The notes under the pieces were generated by a model. It was given only the letters and a program-made list of their open reading frames with translations. It ran no database searches and was not told the origin of the DNA. This document shows positions 29,955-40,829 of a DNA stretch of 64,000 bases, piece by piece (position 1 is the stretch's first letter; every line of letters starts with the position of its first letter). The stretch is taken from contig CAJNDS010001112.1 of the NCBI GenBank assembly GCA_905221605.1, positions 2,544,972-2,608,971 of the forward strand, given 5' to 3'. The translations under genes were made by a program, and so were the position numbers. The DNA comes from Symbiodinium natans. Lineage: Eukaryota; Sar; Dinophyceae; Suessiales; Symbiodiniaceae.

Positions 29955-30093
29955 GGATTCAAGCCTAAACCCTAAACCCCCAACCCTAAACTCTAAACCC
30001 TAAATTCTAAACTCTACAACCCTAGACCCTAAACCCCAAACCCTAAACCCTAAACCCTAAACCCTGAACCCTAAACCCTAAACCCTAATCCCA
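29955..30093 (-). repeat. telomere-like array (CCCTAAA)
   Basis: About 19 units with CCCTAAAT and CCCCAAA variants; a TTTAGGG array follows at 30207-30267. Confidence 0.9.
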
Positions 30094-30337
30094 ACCCAGG
30101 TCTCCAGCTGTCATCGTCGCAGACAACGTCCTCAAACCGGGAGCTCCAATCTTCCTTTGGCGGGTGACCAGGCCCTGGCCCGAAAGTTCACTCCCCTGTA
30201 GCTAGGGTTGAGAGTTTAGGGTTTAGGGTTTAGGGTTTAGGGTTTAGGGTTTAGGGTTTAGGGTTTCGGCAGATTACTCACAGGGCCCTCTTGCGAAAAG
30301 AGGCCTGTTTCATCAGAATGGGTGTTTGGGGTAGTTG

Positions 30338-30450
30338 ATATGGGTGGTTGTCAAAATTGTGGTCCCTTTTTGGATCCCTATTATAATACGGCACCTAATA
30401 TTTAGGGTACCCAAAAGGGACCATAATTTCGACAACCACCCATATCCTTT
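30338..30450. mobile_element. F6 inverted-repeat element
   Basis: ATATGGGTGGTTGTCAAAAT and TTTCGACAACCACCCATAT are near-perfect inverted ends. Confidence 0.75.
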
Positions 30451-30452
30451 AG

Positions 30453-30527
30453 GTATAACTCTTCGGATTGTTCTGTCCAGGAATAATATACGAAATTTAT
30501 AACTCATCGGATTGTTCTGTCCAGGAA
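30453..30527. repeat. tandem duplication, about 46 bp
   Basis: TATAACTC(T/A)TCGGATTGTTCTG...CCAGGAA occurs twice in succession. Confidence 0.8.
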
Positions 30528-30895
30528 AAAGGGCTCCTCTATGATTGAGCAGGCTTTCTGTTTTGAGCGGCGTGGGCAGGCAAAAGTGATAGGGCAGATG
30601 GGTGGAGTGTGACGATGAGGGCGCAACATCGTCAGCAGTGTAATTGAAATCGTGCTCAGATGGGGCATCTCCCCCAAAAGAGGGGTACCCCATATTTGCC
30701 CAAAATGCTGAAATCCTGATTATAGGATCGAGTCCCCCCAAAAAGGTACCCCATTTTAGGAACCCCCCCCCCCCCCCCCCATGTGTAGTGACCAGTCATT
30801 CCGACTTCGCCAAAGGATTGTTCAGACGGCATGTCCATTGGAGAGTTTGGCATATGGAGCCGAAAGATTGAAGGAAAGTGTGAAGCCCTACTGTA
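30500..30895 (-). CDS. possible two-exon minus-strand segment around F12
   Basis: The upstream part (about 30782-30895 minus) reads HFPSIFRLHMPNSPMDMPSE then QSFGEVGMTGHYT. The downstream part (about 30520-30665 minus) reads DAPSEHDFNYTADDVAPSSS then HSTHLPYHFCLPTPLKTESL. Between them lies an F12-like element with a poly-C run (about 30664-30780). The junction was not resolved; unrecognised. Confidence 0.38.
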
Positions 30896-31879
30896 ATCCC
30901 TCAACCCCTAAGCTCCTTCAAACCTTTCATCCCGAATGCCTGAACTGCAAAGGAGCCCCCTAAACCCTAAACCCTAAACCCTAAACCCCCGACTTTTCAA
31001 GCCACTGCCAGGGATGACCAGTTCCAGACAGAAATCCATCCCGTCTCAGAGCTGGGGCCTGAGTCTGTAAACGACCCTGTCCGGCCGTGTCACGGATTGC
31101 AGCGGACACAAAGGGGATGCGAAGAGAAGGAGGGTGGGGGCGTGTGTAAGGGCCATCAGGCTTTGATCTGGAGCTTCACATGTCTGGCTGTCCTTCTGCA
31201 AACGCTTGAGTCTTCAAATCGGAGAAGCCCGAAACGGCCTAAACAAGCCCTCAACACCTGAAACAAAAGAGATCTGTTTATGTTTTCACATGGACAAATC
31301 GACAAAAAGGGCCAAAAACCACCCAGGGTTTTGGGTTTAGGTTTAGGGGTCAGGATTTAGGGTTTAGGGCGCCCTAAACCCTAGCCCTAAACCCCAAACC
31401 CTTCAGGAGTCGAAAAGAAGTCGTTGCATTGACAACGCCCAAGGTTCGCTATGCCGGCCAAAGACTGGATGTCGGTGAGCACCTTTCGTTCCGACCCAGG
31501 AGATGCCAAAACTGTGTCTGTGTGCAGTTAGGACTTAGGGCTTAGGTCTTAGGGCTTAGGGCTTAGGGCTTAGGGTTGAGGGGTTTATGGTTCATATACC
31601 TGAATGGAATTTGCGGGTGCGCTGCCTCTAGAATCTCTCCCTTCTATGCCAGTACTCGCTAAGGGACCTGAAGAACATAAACCCATTTACCTCAGGGTTT
31701 AGGGTTTAGGGTTTGGGTTCAGGGTTTAGGGTCTCATCAAGTGGTCCGTTCCATTTTTGCCTATGCCCCGCGGGCTTGTGGGTTTAGGACTTCTCAGTGA
31801 ACCAAGAACATAGGGCTTTACAGTGGTACGTTGGCTCTTTAGGGTTTAGGGTTTAGGGTTTAGGCTCGTTGGCTCTGAA

Positions 31880-31992
31880 GTTGCGGGGGGCTTCAGCAAG
31901 TAGGAAAGCCGGTGCCTCCGGTCCCGGACGAACTTCTGGAGCTCGACCGGAAAGCCGATGACATGCGCCGCCTGGGCAGCACTCAGTGTTAG
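31880..31992 (+). CDS. probable terminal exon
   Basis: The frame QVGKPVPPVPDELLELDRKA continues DDMRRLGSTQC and stops, with TTTAGGG units on both sides. Charged and helix-like; unrecognised. Confidence 0.48.
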
Positions 31993-32041
31993 GGTTTAGG
32001 GTTTTAGGGTTTGGGGTTTAGCGTTTAGGGTTAGGGTTCTT

Positions 32042-32172
32042 CAGGCAGGGGGGTTCAAGGGGGGTATACAACCCAAGGTTCCCTAGTACCACCCTACTAC
32101 TCCCTAAGGCTCCCTAAGCTTCCCCAAGCTTCCCTAAATACCTACCCCCTTGAACCCCCCTCCCTTAAGAAC
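32042..32172. repeat. F21 inverted-repeat element
   Basis: GTTC...GGGGGGTTCAAGGGGGG and CCCCCTTGAACCCCCCTCCC are the inverted arms. 32180-33180 has no clear gene but several short TTTAGGG/CCCTAAA arrays. Confidence 0.65.
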
Positions 32173-33187
32173 TCTATAACGTGTGACCGCATGCTTATCT
32201 CACTCGTGCTTCTACGGGGGAGCGAATGTAGGTATGTAAGGATCTACTCCTCCACTCCCCCTTCAGCACCAGCACACTTAGGCCGTGCAGTGTAGTTCTA
32301 GCCCAAAGGCTCCAGACAGTATATACTCGGGCTTTAAAATTTGCCTTAGGGTTGATGCTCATACACCCCAACTTAGGGCCCTTCTAGTGATCAAAACTCA
32401 GGAGCCCCTCCCTGGGTATCGGGGTGTCTTTTTCCTTATCCAAGCCAGCGCAATCCCACAAGTGCCAATTGAAGGCTCCTGACCCACTCCTGGAGCGATA
32501 CCCCGAAGCCCTAAATAACCCTAAACCCTAAACCCTAAACCCCGCAATCCCTAAACCCCAAACCTCTAACCCCTAAACCCTAACCCTACACCTGATGCGC
32601 AACATCCGCAAGCCATATCGATGCCACTTGCGGTGGCTTAGTTTATGACAGGGTTTAGGGTTTAGGGTTTAGGGTTTAGGGTTTAGGGTTTCCGATCTCC
32701 GAAGGCCCACCCGGAGAGGGGAGAGAGGGGAATTCAGGGTCAGGTAGCTTGGAAGTCCATGGACACGTATACCCCAATGATAAGTCCAGGGTTTAGGGTT
32801 TAGGGTAAAGGGTAAAGGGTAAAAGGGTTTAGGGTTTAGGGTTTAGGGTTTGGGGTTTAGGGGCTACTTAGAGGACTTTGGGGGGCGCTGATAAGTCGGT
32901 GTATTTGGGGTTCGGATATAAGTGCCTGAACCTCCAAGCCCTCAACCCTAAACCCTGGTTATCAGCACCCATGAGCCTCCAAGAGGAGCCAAACCAACAA
33001 CCGGTTTAGGGTTTAGGGTTTAGGGTTTAGGGTCTAGGGTCTAGGGTCTAGGAACTGGTTGTCTGGCCAGCCTCATGTGAGAGTGTGAGCCTTGAAGTTC
33101 CGAAGCCTGACGGGTTTAGGGTTTAGGGTTTAGGGTTTAGGGTTTAGGGTTTATGTTTAGGGTATACATGGTCTAAACGCCTTGGTA

Positions 33188-33416
33188 GCCCAGTGGTGCC
33201 CTTTACCCTTTTTCGGTTCTGGGTTCTCTCCTAAAGGCACGAATTAGCCCTAAACCCTAAACCCTAAACCCTAAACCCTAAACCCTAAACCCTAAACCCT
33301 AAACCCTAAACCCTAAACCCCCTAAACCCTAAACCCTAACCCTAAACCCTAAACCCTAAACCCTAAACCCTAAACCCTAAACCCTAAACCCTAAACCCTA
33401 AACCCTAAACCCTAAG
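33188..33416 (-). repeat. half F1 element followed by a long CCCTAAA array
   Basis: CTTGGTAGCCCAGTGGTGCC starts an F1 element whose right half is replaced by about 24 CCCTAAA units (33247-33416). Confidence 0.9.
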
Positions 33417-33433
33417 CAGCTTCAGGAGTACAG

Positions 33434-33514
33434 GCCATGAGATGCTCCCGGAGCGTGCCCTACCAGGAGTGGGCGGACTTCGCGGAGTTGATGTGCAAGC
33501 CCCAGACTTCCTAA
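33434..33514 (+). CDS. probable terminal exon
   Basis: After TACAG the frame reads AMRCSRSVPYQEWADFAELM then CKPQTS and stop. The preceding intron is the long CCCTAAA array. 33520-34200 has no clear gene; an F11-like element lies at about 33690-33771. Confidence 0.48.
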   Translation, partial: AMRCSRSVPYQEWADFAELMCKPQTS

Positions 33515-34205
33515 GTAGGAGCAGGGGTTTAGGGTTTAGGGTTTAGGGTTTAAGGGGAACCCTTCTCAACCCTTCTTATATGGCTCTCTTAAACTCTTAA
33601 ACAGGGTCCTTCTTGAGAGGGTCTATATCCCCAAGTGTCCACCTTATCCTATCCCCTACAGACTACCACGCCAAGCGCGGACTTATTTTGGGGACCACAT
33701 GACCCCCCTCACTTGGGGTCACATACCCTATCATCCCCATTGAGGTGTATGAACCATGCAACTCTGTTTTAGGGTTGATTTGGTCCCCAAGGAATAGGGG
33801 CAGGGCTCAAGTAGATGATGATACGGTACATGGACGCTTTCCCTGAACCTTAAACCCTAATGCCAGGCTCATACTCTAAGTGGGCCCTCTGGGTCACGGA
33901 TTTGTGCTTGCACGGTCCGGTATTCCTTAGCAGCTTTCGCCTCAGGTCCCGTGGCATTCCTCGGTGTAGGGTCTTAGGAGGGGAGAGGGGAAACCCTAAA
34001 CCCTAAATCCTAAACCCTAACCTCAGCACTCTAAACGCCTCTCAAAGCCTTGATTTTCTCTTGCATCCCTCAAAGCCCCGATAGCCCCTAAAATGCGTTT
34101 TTAAGGCCCTTTGAAACCCTCATCCTATAGGGGCTGAAATAATTACTAAGGTTATTCCCTTAGAGGGCCCCTGTATAATCATACTATAACAACCCCGAAG
34201 CCCCT

Positions 34206-34206
34206 A

Positions 34207-34241
<35 letters not shown>

Positions 34242-34288
34242 TTCAGTATATATTATATATATGTATATATACATATATATATATATGT
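34206..34288. repeat. (AT)n tract at the 5' side of the LINE
   Basis: About 80 bp of AT dinucleotides with interruptions. A similar tract (39113-39135) lies at the 3' side. Confidence 0.9.
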
Positions 34289-34406
34289 AGCCCCTTTCCG
34301 TCAAGGAGGAAACCCTGGGGATAGCTGCGTAGCTCTAGTATGCTCGCGGGGGGCCCATGATTATTCAGAAACGTGTGTCTGCTGGTGCTGGCCTGCCAAC
34401 AAGGGA

Positions 34407-36600
34407 ATGCTATGGCGATGTGCAACTTACAACACACATAGCGCATGGCAACTGTCCAGGAAGCAAGAGATTCTTGATGCATTCGATGGCTATCATGTTG
34501 TGGGTTTGTGTGGCACCAAGTATCGGAAGCACAGCAGTGACCCATCATGTCGGGTGTCTACAGTGGGATCTTTCCGTTTGTACGAGTGGGGCAATCCTGG
34601 CAAATCGGAACATGCAGCGGGGCTGGCCATATGTATTCGGAGACAAGTTTTCGCTGAACACAACATCCGCCAAATTTATGACATACCCAGCGTGTTTCAA
34701 GGCAGGCTTGGAGTTCTCAGAGTCAAACGCAAAGACGTGGATTTTTGCTTCATTGCTGCATACCCATGGGTGCAGGGCAGGACTGCTTCAGAGCGCAGTC
34801 GCATCGATAGATTCTGGCAGTATGTTGGGTCGGTTATTTCAAGTCTACCCCACCGATGCGTGCCAGTGGTTCTCACAGATGCCAACGCCCGCAACGGGCT
34901 GCATCGAGATGAGAGCGGGGCAATCGTTCCCATCGAGTCCCCTGCAATTGGCGCATGCACACGTGAGTTTGAAAACAGCAGCGGCGCATCATTCCGGCGA
35001 ATGTTGGAGGAACAGTTTTTGTGCTCTATTAATTCTTTTCGTGCACCAGGACATACTTATTTTGGAAACGTTGCGGGTGTCAAGTCGCGCATCGACCATA
35101 TCGTTCTGCCACAAAGTTTGCAAAGCCAAGTGGTGTCTTCAGGGGTGCTATACTCAGTGGGCTCTCGGTTGCAGCGCGTCTATGGACCTGGCAAGAGGGA
35201 CCACATGCCAGTTAATGTGGTTTTTCGGCATGCATCTTCTTTCACGGGACAGGCAGGGCACCGAGGTCGCAAATTTCACTGGGACCAATCGGCCTTGGTT
35301 AATGGCGTGTTACGAGGTGACATGCGTCGCCAGTTGGTGGATGCAGTTACGCGCAATTGTGCTGAACTGGACTTCGCCAAGTACACACATCCTGACTGTA
35401 ATCAGTTGCCCCCTGCGCCAGATGTATATTGGAAAGCCTTTTCAACTGCAATTCACTCGCCGGCGTATGATTTGTATCAGCGCAAAAAGCCTTCACAACA
35501 ACGCAGGCCTGCTGACACACAGAAGGCCTTGCAGACTCATGCTGAAGCTCGTGAAGTTATTGCTGCGCTTCCTAAAAGTCTGGTTCCTGTGCAGGACCGC
35601 CAGCACACGCATCAATTCCTTGCTGAACTTCTGTTTCAATGGCGAGCAGCCAGCAAGTTCTATAGCACGAGGGCTGCAGCAGACAGGTTGCTCAAACGAG
35701 ACGCTCGCAAAGTCGTGGCAGATCGCATTGTGGAGTTCAATCACGCTCATCATGCTCGAGACGATGCTCATGTTTGGAGAATGGGTCGCGTTTTGTCTGG
35801 CTTCCGCGTGGGTCCAAAACGTCGTCGATATGATCGACCACTTGGGTCCTGTCCTGAAGCACGAGAATGGGTTCGTTTCATGGCCCAGCCAGGCAACAAG
35901 GGAGGATGTTCTGGGCATGAAGTTGATTGGGAAGTTGCTTTCCATGAAGCACTCACCTGTAAGAGGGAGCCTGTGCGATCGCTTGCAGCTGCCCGATCGA
36001 TGGCGACAGAAGATTTTCGTAATGTGCTGTCTCTGCTTCGTGTTCACAGGCTGCGCAAAGTTGTTCCCGACTGGGCTGTACCAGGGGAGATCTGGCGACA
36101 GCTTGCCAGTCCCGACGAGTACTACGTCAAACGACGCTTGGGGATCGGCTATGATTCGCGTCTTAATGTGCATCTCTTTCGTCAATGTTTATATGGTTTG
36201 TTTGTCTCAATTCGTTTGTATGATACTTTGCCTCTTCACTGGAACCTCAGCCAAACGTTTCAAATCGATAAACAAAACAGTCAGCCTGGATGCGCGGGAC
36301 TTCGTAGCATCAACACCTTTGAACCACTGGGAAAAATACACATTCGATCTTTGTGGGATAGGGGCATCCGGCGATGTGAGAGACACTGGGCAGCGGGGTA
36401 CGTCAAGCACAAGTCCAGAGTTACTCCAATCATGCAGCGTAGAATTGTCAAAGCTCGCTTGCGCAGGGCAGGTCAAAGTCACTGTGATTCTTTCTACGAT
36501 GCCAAGAATGCTTTCCCAAGTGTGGCTCGTCCTATATGCGATGCTGCGATCCAGGAGACGTGCAAACCTGAGGACATCAACCTTCTCACAATCAAGCCAT
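34407..36600 (+). CDS. LINE endonuclease and N-terminal reverse transcriptase (frame breaks in RT)
   Basis: Residues 1 to about 275 form an exonuclease-endonuclease-phosphatase domain: ATYNTHSA (Asn9), TDAN (157-160), KSRIDHIVLP (Asp230, His231) and KRDHMPV (Asp265, His266) are the expected catalytic motifs. The usual LQET glutamate motif reads LCGT (residues 34-37), so that glutamate is replaced by glycine. The RT begins near PGCAGLRSINTFEPLGK, and FYDAKNAFPSV is the first catalytic-aspartate motif. Codons after about 36600 in this frame lose similarity although the frame stays open; the RT continues one base back. The frame change, the replaced glutamate and the missing RT half suggest a non-autonomous copy, unless the break is an assembly error. 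Confidence 0.8.
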
Positions 36601-38200
36601 TATGCGGTTCTTGGCTTCTGACAGGGTTGTCTTCATTGCCACTGGGTCGGGATCATTGCAAGGGGATTCTCATGCTGGCGAGCAGTTTCTGGAACAGTAT
36701 CATCCTGCTTTGGACGAATGGGTGCAGCGGCTCAGCAATGTGGAAGGGTCAGACTTGGTCGTCTGGGATCAAATTGGCAACATGTTTGTGGATGCATCTA
36801 TTTCTTCATACGCAGATGATTTGGCTCGCACAGTGTTGTGTTCCACTCCACATGATTTGGCAGCGCGTTTGCATCGTGCGAATCAAGAATTGTGTGATGT
36901 TCTTGAGCCACTCGGTGTTGCGCAGAACTTGGATAAGCAGGAACATGTCCCGTGTTTTGTCCGCTCACATGCTCTATCGCATACCAGGTTGGTGTTTCAT
37001 CAAGCAGTGTTGCCAGGTCGCACAAAACAGGCAGCTAAATATTTGGGGAGCCTTCATCATGCCACTTGCAACGACAATGCTGAAATTGATCAGCGCTTGC
37101 GAAAAGCAGACGTCGGTTGGTTTTCCATGGGCAAGTTCTGGTTCCGCAATGGGCTGCTTCGTGCTTCACTGGTTTTGGTTTTCAAAGGCTTGGTCTACAG
37201 TACACTGTTGTCAGGCCTGGAAGCTCTTTGCCTGTCAAAATCACAGTTGGAGAGATTGGACACCTACGTTCTCAGACGGGGTAGGCAACTCATGCATGGT
37301 ACTGCGTGCCAGAAGTTCGCGAGCGATGGCCAAATTACGTACCAGGCGCTTCCTGCGTTGTCAGTGTGGCGCTTCCTGCAAATGGTTCCTGCACACATTG
37401 AGTTGCGGCTGCGTAGACTGCGATTTTGGCAAAATGTGGCCCTTCATTCTGAACTTCATGCAGTTCTTTTGGGTTGTCTTTTTTCCCAGTTTGATTTCGA
37501 AACGTCGGCTTCGGTTGATGCAGAAGGCAAGCCCACCGCATATGCAAATCCCTGGTTGCGACAGTTGGCAGATGATGTGCAGAGTCTTGCGTGTCTGGAC
37601 TCAGGCTCTCTTTTGGTTACAGAGTTGCGTGGTCGCCTCACTTTGTTGTTCACTGAATATCGAGAAGATTTCGTTCGCGTCGACGTTACTGAATTTAGAG
37701 CACAGTTTCTGGGTCATGCTGTCCCACCTCCGGGATGGGTGGCGCCTCCACAGGAAGTCGAAGACGCGTTGCTTCTTCCTGCGCAAGAACGGTCATTTAC
37801 GTGTCTTCGCAAATGTGCGGATGGTACAGTTTGCAACAAGACTTTTCCGAGGTACTCACAATTGTATACACACATGGTACAAACAAAAGGGGGAGAACAT
37901 GGCGAAAGACCTTTTTTTGCGTTGGCCTGCGTGTCAAACATTTGTCCCTGGTGCAGATGTAAGTTTGCGTCTCGCGTGTCAGCCAGCCATCATATTAAAC
38001 GTGCCTTCGAGAAAGGGCGTTGCACAGGTCGAGGGTCTTGTGTCAATCCAGCACTGGAAGAACCTCGTTCTTTGGCATGCCCAGCTTGTGACGTGCACTG
38101 TGATTCTCTGGACAACTTGCTGCAACACATGTGTGGTCATGATTCGCCTGCAGCCTTTTTTGCCAGACAAAGGCAACAACCTCAAGTCCCAGCCGACTAA
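36581..38200 (+). CDS. LINE reverse transcriptase C-terminal half with zinc-finger-like motifs
   Basis: This frame carries the remaining RT motifs: GSGSLQGDSHAGEQFLEQYH (the RQGD-type motif), SSYADDLARTV (the catalytic YADD, 36809-36820) and AAKYLGSLHH in the thumb. Toward the C-terminus three Cys/His motifs follow: CLRKCADGTVCNKTF with a later YTHM, CPWCRCKFASRVSASHH and CPACDVHCDSLDNLLQHMCGH. There is a stop at 36569 in this frame, so it cannot be translated alone from an upstream start. The first ATG is 36602, inside the RT fold. Confidence 0.82.
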   Translation, partial: PSHNQAIMRFLASDRVVFIATGSGSLQGDSHAGEQFLEQYHPALDEWVQRLSNVEGSDLVVWDQIGNMFVDASISSYADDLARTVLCSTPHDLAARLHRANQELCDVLEPLGVAQNLDKQEHVPCFVRSHALSHTRLVFHQAVLPGRTKQAAKYLGSLHHATCNDNAEIDQRLRKADVGWFSMGKFWFRNGLLRASLVLVFKGLVYSTLLSGLEALCLSKSQLERLDTYVLRRGRQLMHGTACQKFASDGQITYQALPALSVWRFLQMVPAHIELRLRRLRFWQNVALHSELHAVLLGCLFSQFDFETSASVDAEGKPTAYANPWLRQLADDVQSLACLDSGSLLVTELRGRLTLLFTEYREDFVRVDVTEFRAQFLGHAVPPPGWVAPPQEVEDALLLPAQERSFTCLRKCADGTVCNKTFPRYSQLYTHMVQTKGGEHGERPFFALACVSNICPWCRCKFASRVSASHHIKRAFEKGRCTGRGSCVNPALEEPRSLACPACDVHCDSLDNLLQHMCGHDSPAAFFARQRQQPQVPAD

Positions 38201-38213
38201 GCTTGTAAGCGTC

Positions 38214-38858
38214 ATGTCTGCGCCAGCCTGGCTGATTGGATCCGGCGGTCAGGGCGAAGCCCCCCCCGCCAGGCGACAGAGGGTGGACCCACCAGCTGGG
38301 GCACTGGCGGCAGACAATCAGCGCAAGCTAACAATTTTGTTGGCCAAGTCAGTCTTGAAGCACGCGGCAGACATTCGTGAACTGCAAAGCGCGGTACTGA
38401 CTACGCTTTTGATCCCGAAGGACACGGCCGTAGTGAGTGCAATGTCTACAGCAACGCAAGGTCACAACACGCAGGCAGCTGAGCTGCGCAAGGCAGGCAA
38501 ACAGCGTGAGTGTGAGGCTTTGGGAGAGCCGCATGTGCACGCGTGGATGGCAATGGTGATGCAGCTCATGGAGTCTCATCACGTGAGCTCTGAGGACAAG
38601 CAAAAGCTTGAAGCCCACATTGCTTCTGCTACCAGTGCCAAGGCGCTGGAGCCTCTCGTGCTGGTTGCCAAGTGTCGCAAGTGCTTCGATCCAAAGCGCA
38701 TGCGGTTGACTTTGTGCGTGCAGCACCAACTTCATGATGTACACGAAGTCGTTATCAAGGGACTGCAAGGCGTGGGAGCGCAGCTCAAGCGTGGGGTAGC
38801 GCCAAGGTCTGGCAGTGAGCGGGAAATCCAAGCCATACTTGATGCTCTACTTGAGTAG
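38214..38858 (+). CDS. third ORF of the LINE, unknown function
   Basis: Fourteen bases after the RT stop an ATG opens MSAPAWLIGSGGQGEAPPAR; 214 codons to the stop at 38858. A central helical stretch (RKLTILLAKSVLKHAADIRE) precedes a charged region and a CRKC motif with a later Cys-x-x-His (LTLCVQHQLHDVHEVV). The C-terminus is SGSEREIQAILDALLE. The frame coincides with the endonuclease frame, so it could also be reached by read-through. No family recognised; it may be an RNA-binding or gag-like accessory protein, which is only a guess. Confidence 0.65.
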   Translation: MSAPAWLIGSGGQGEAPPARRQRVDPPAGALAADNQRKLTILLAKSVLKHAADIRELQSAVLTTLLIPKDTAVVSAMSTATQGHNTQAAELRKAGKQRECEALGEPHVHAWMAMVMQLMESHHVSSEDKQKLEAHIASATSAKALEPLVLVAKCRKCFDPKRMRLTLCVQHQLHDVHEVVIKGLQGVGAQLKRGVAPRSGSEREIQAILDALLE

Positions 38859-39152
38859 GGTCATTCCCAATCTTTAATCAGTGAGCGCAGTCACAGCACT
38901 GCATTTTGACACATAGGCAGGCCCTCGTATGCGAGGCGCAGTGCTGCATCAACGCTCTGTTGTGCATTGCGTTTGGCATTTTGAGGCCGTGCTCGTGCAA
39001 GCCGCGCATGTGGTGCGAGACAGCAGCACCAGCATTACAAATTCTACTCGGGGCAAGGACCCTCCGCTCGCCCGTGGAGCCAACACTTCAGAGAGGCGGT
39101 GAATGAAAAATGAATATATATATATATATGTATATAAAGTTACGTTAACCTT

Positions 39153-39261
39153 GGTAGCCCAGTGGTGTACCCTTTTCCCTTTTTTTGGCTTCAAGGTCCC
39201 CTTAGAAAATTAAGCAACCAAAAGAGGGTGCCCTTCTTATAATATGGTTACTGGGGTACCA
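39153..39261. mobile_element. F1 element
   Basis: CTTGGTAGCCCAGTGGTG at the left, GTTACTGGGGTACCAAG at the right; flanks TAAC and GAAC. 39270-40040 has no clear gene; it holds telomere-like runs and a GTCCCTTAGTATGG element (39668-39815). Confidence 0.7.
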
Positions 39262-40045
39262 AGGAACCTTAACAAGCCCCTAAACCCTAAACCCTAAACC
39301 CTAAACCCTAAACCCTAGACCCGACGTTAACCTTAACAAGCCTGTCAACCGGACTAAGGGAGACGCGGCTCTTGGGCTATGGCATTGGCCCAGCCAGCAG
39401 CACCGATGCGGGCGGGCAGGAGAAATGTCTGCGACGGAGGGCTTGTGGGTTTAGGGTTTCCGGCCAGGACATCATAGCCCGGATGCAAAAAACAGGGTTA
39501 TGGGGTTTGGGGCTTGGGTTTCGTGTGCAAGCTTTGTTGTGGTTTAGGGGGCTTTGTGTCACAAGGACAAGGGGCAAATCCGAAAAAGGGGGTTCCAACC
39601 TACAAAAAAAATTCCAAACCTCTCCAGGAACCTCAGACCCTGCAACCCTCTTAAGGTTGGAACCAATGGTCCCTTAGTATGGTCCCTTAACCTTGTGTAA
39701 GGGCATTTTCAAGGGATCCGGAATATGCGCCCTTGTCATGTATGGTGGTAGCACAGTGGTATGTAAGGGCTATATAACAGGGGACCGAAATTAAGGGCCC
39801 ATACTTCGGATCCCCTAAACCCTAAACCCTAAACCCCTATTTGAGCAGGCAGGGTTTTTTTGGTACCGCAGAGTGCAAGTGCAGTGGACAGGCGTGTCCT
39901 CCTTGAAGCCCCTAAACCCTAAACCCTAAACCCTAAACCCTTGGCTCCCTCTGTTGGTTGTTGGTTTTGTTTAACGTCTTCGGGTTTACGGGCTTTAGGG
40001 TTTAAAGGCTTACGTAGGGTTTTAAGGTTTTCGGGTTTCCGGGTT

Positions 40046-40290
40046 TTAGGGTTTAGGGTTTAGGGTTTCGGGTTGTTTTGAATTTCGGTCTTGTGGGTAA
40101 GAAGGGTTTGGGCGTGAGGGTTTCCGTGTCGCAGTGGGCCGCCATGTGTCAGCTTGATGGTAGGCGTGATCTGGGAGCTTGTTTATGCCCCCCACGAGAA
40201 CATGGATTGAATGGCTGCGAAGCACTTCGCCCCTGGCATCTCCCAAACTTAACTTTCTTCTTGGAGTTCAGTGGTTGCAACCTAGGGGTT
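40046..40290. other. exon-like region, strand unresolved
   Basis: The plus frame (about 40125-40285) reads SVSQWAAMCQLDGRRDLGAC; the minus frame (about 40100-40246) reads GDARGEVLRSHSIHVLVGGI. Both look natural. 40300-41500 has no recognised gene. Confidence 0.33.
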
Positions 40291-40829
40291 AGGTTTTAGG
40301 GCTTACTTGGAGGTCATTAGGTACTTACACAACCCCAATTCTCAGTCTACTTAGAACCGCGCATAAGCACAGATACACTTGGAGCCTGAACCTCGACTTT
40401 ACTTCCGACCGTCATCGTACCAGAATCGCGGCTGCTAAACACAAGCCCTAAAGCCTAAACCCTTAGAAACCCTAAACCCTAAACCCTAAACCCCTGCTAA
40501 CCCCTAAACCCTAACCCCTAAACCCCTGTAACTCATAAACCCTGAACCCATGCCGGCATGTTGGCTCTCAGCTTTTTGACCGGATGTCTCTGGCAGAGGG
40601 GCTCATCAGCAGCACAAGCCTCGGGCTCAGAGCTCCGAGGGGCTCGGGTGCCCTTTTAAAAGCTAGGCAGCCGATTTCCTTAAAGTTACATCATCTTGGG
40701 CTCCTGGTTGCCCTAAACCCTAAACCCTAAACCCTAAACCCTAAACCCTAAACCCTAAACTTCTAGATGTATTTTCGGAGCATAAGGAATAGCTTCCTTC
40801 ATGAAGGGGCTCCCCAGTCTCTGGGTGGT

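Larger units (their letters stand above)
34330..39140 (+). mobile_element. LINE-type (non-LTR) retrotransposon, APE endonuclease class
   Basis: Three consecutive open frames encode an endonuclease plus the first part of a reverse transcriptase (34407 to about 36600), the rest of the reverse transcriptase with zinc-finger-like motifs (about 36581-38200) and a third protein (38214-38858). The 3' untranslated part ends in GAATGAAAAATG followed by an AT tract, a LINE-like tail. No LTRs are seen, and no target duplication could be identified. An F1 element follows at 39153. The ends are approximate. The body contains no telomere-like arrays. Confidence 0.85.

Noticed and set aside
33247-33416. CRISPR-like or satellite array
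   Set aside because: Units are contiguous 7-mers without spacers and match the plant/alveolate telomere motif.
34357-36621. A 754-codon frame overlapping the LINE
   Set aside because: It is one base off the frame with the endonuclease and RT motifs and contains none of them; a shadow frame.
36602-38858. The endonuclease frame read as one 1483-residue protein
   Set aside because: Between about 36600 and 38200 this frame has no RT similarity while the overlapping frame has YADD and the thumb; only the ends of the 1483-codon frame are likely real protein.
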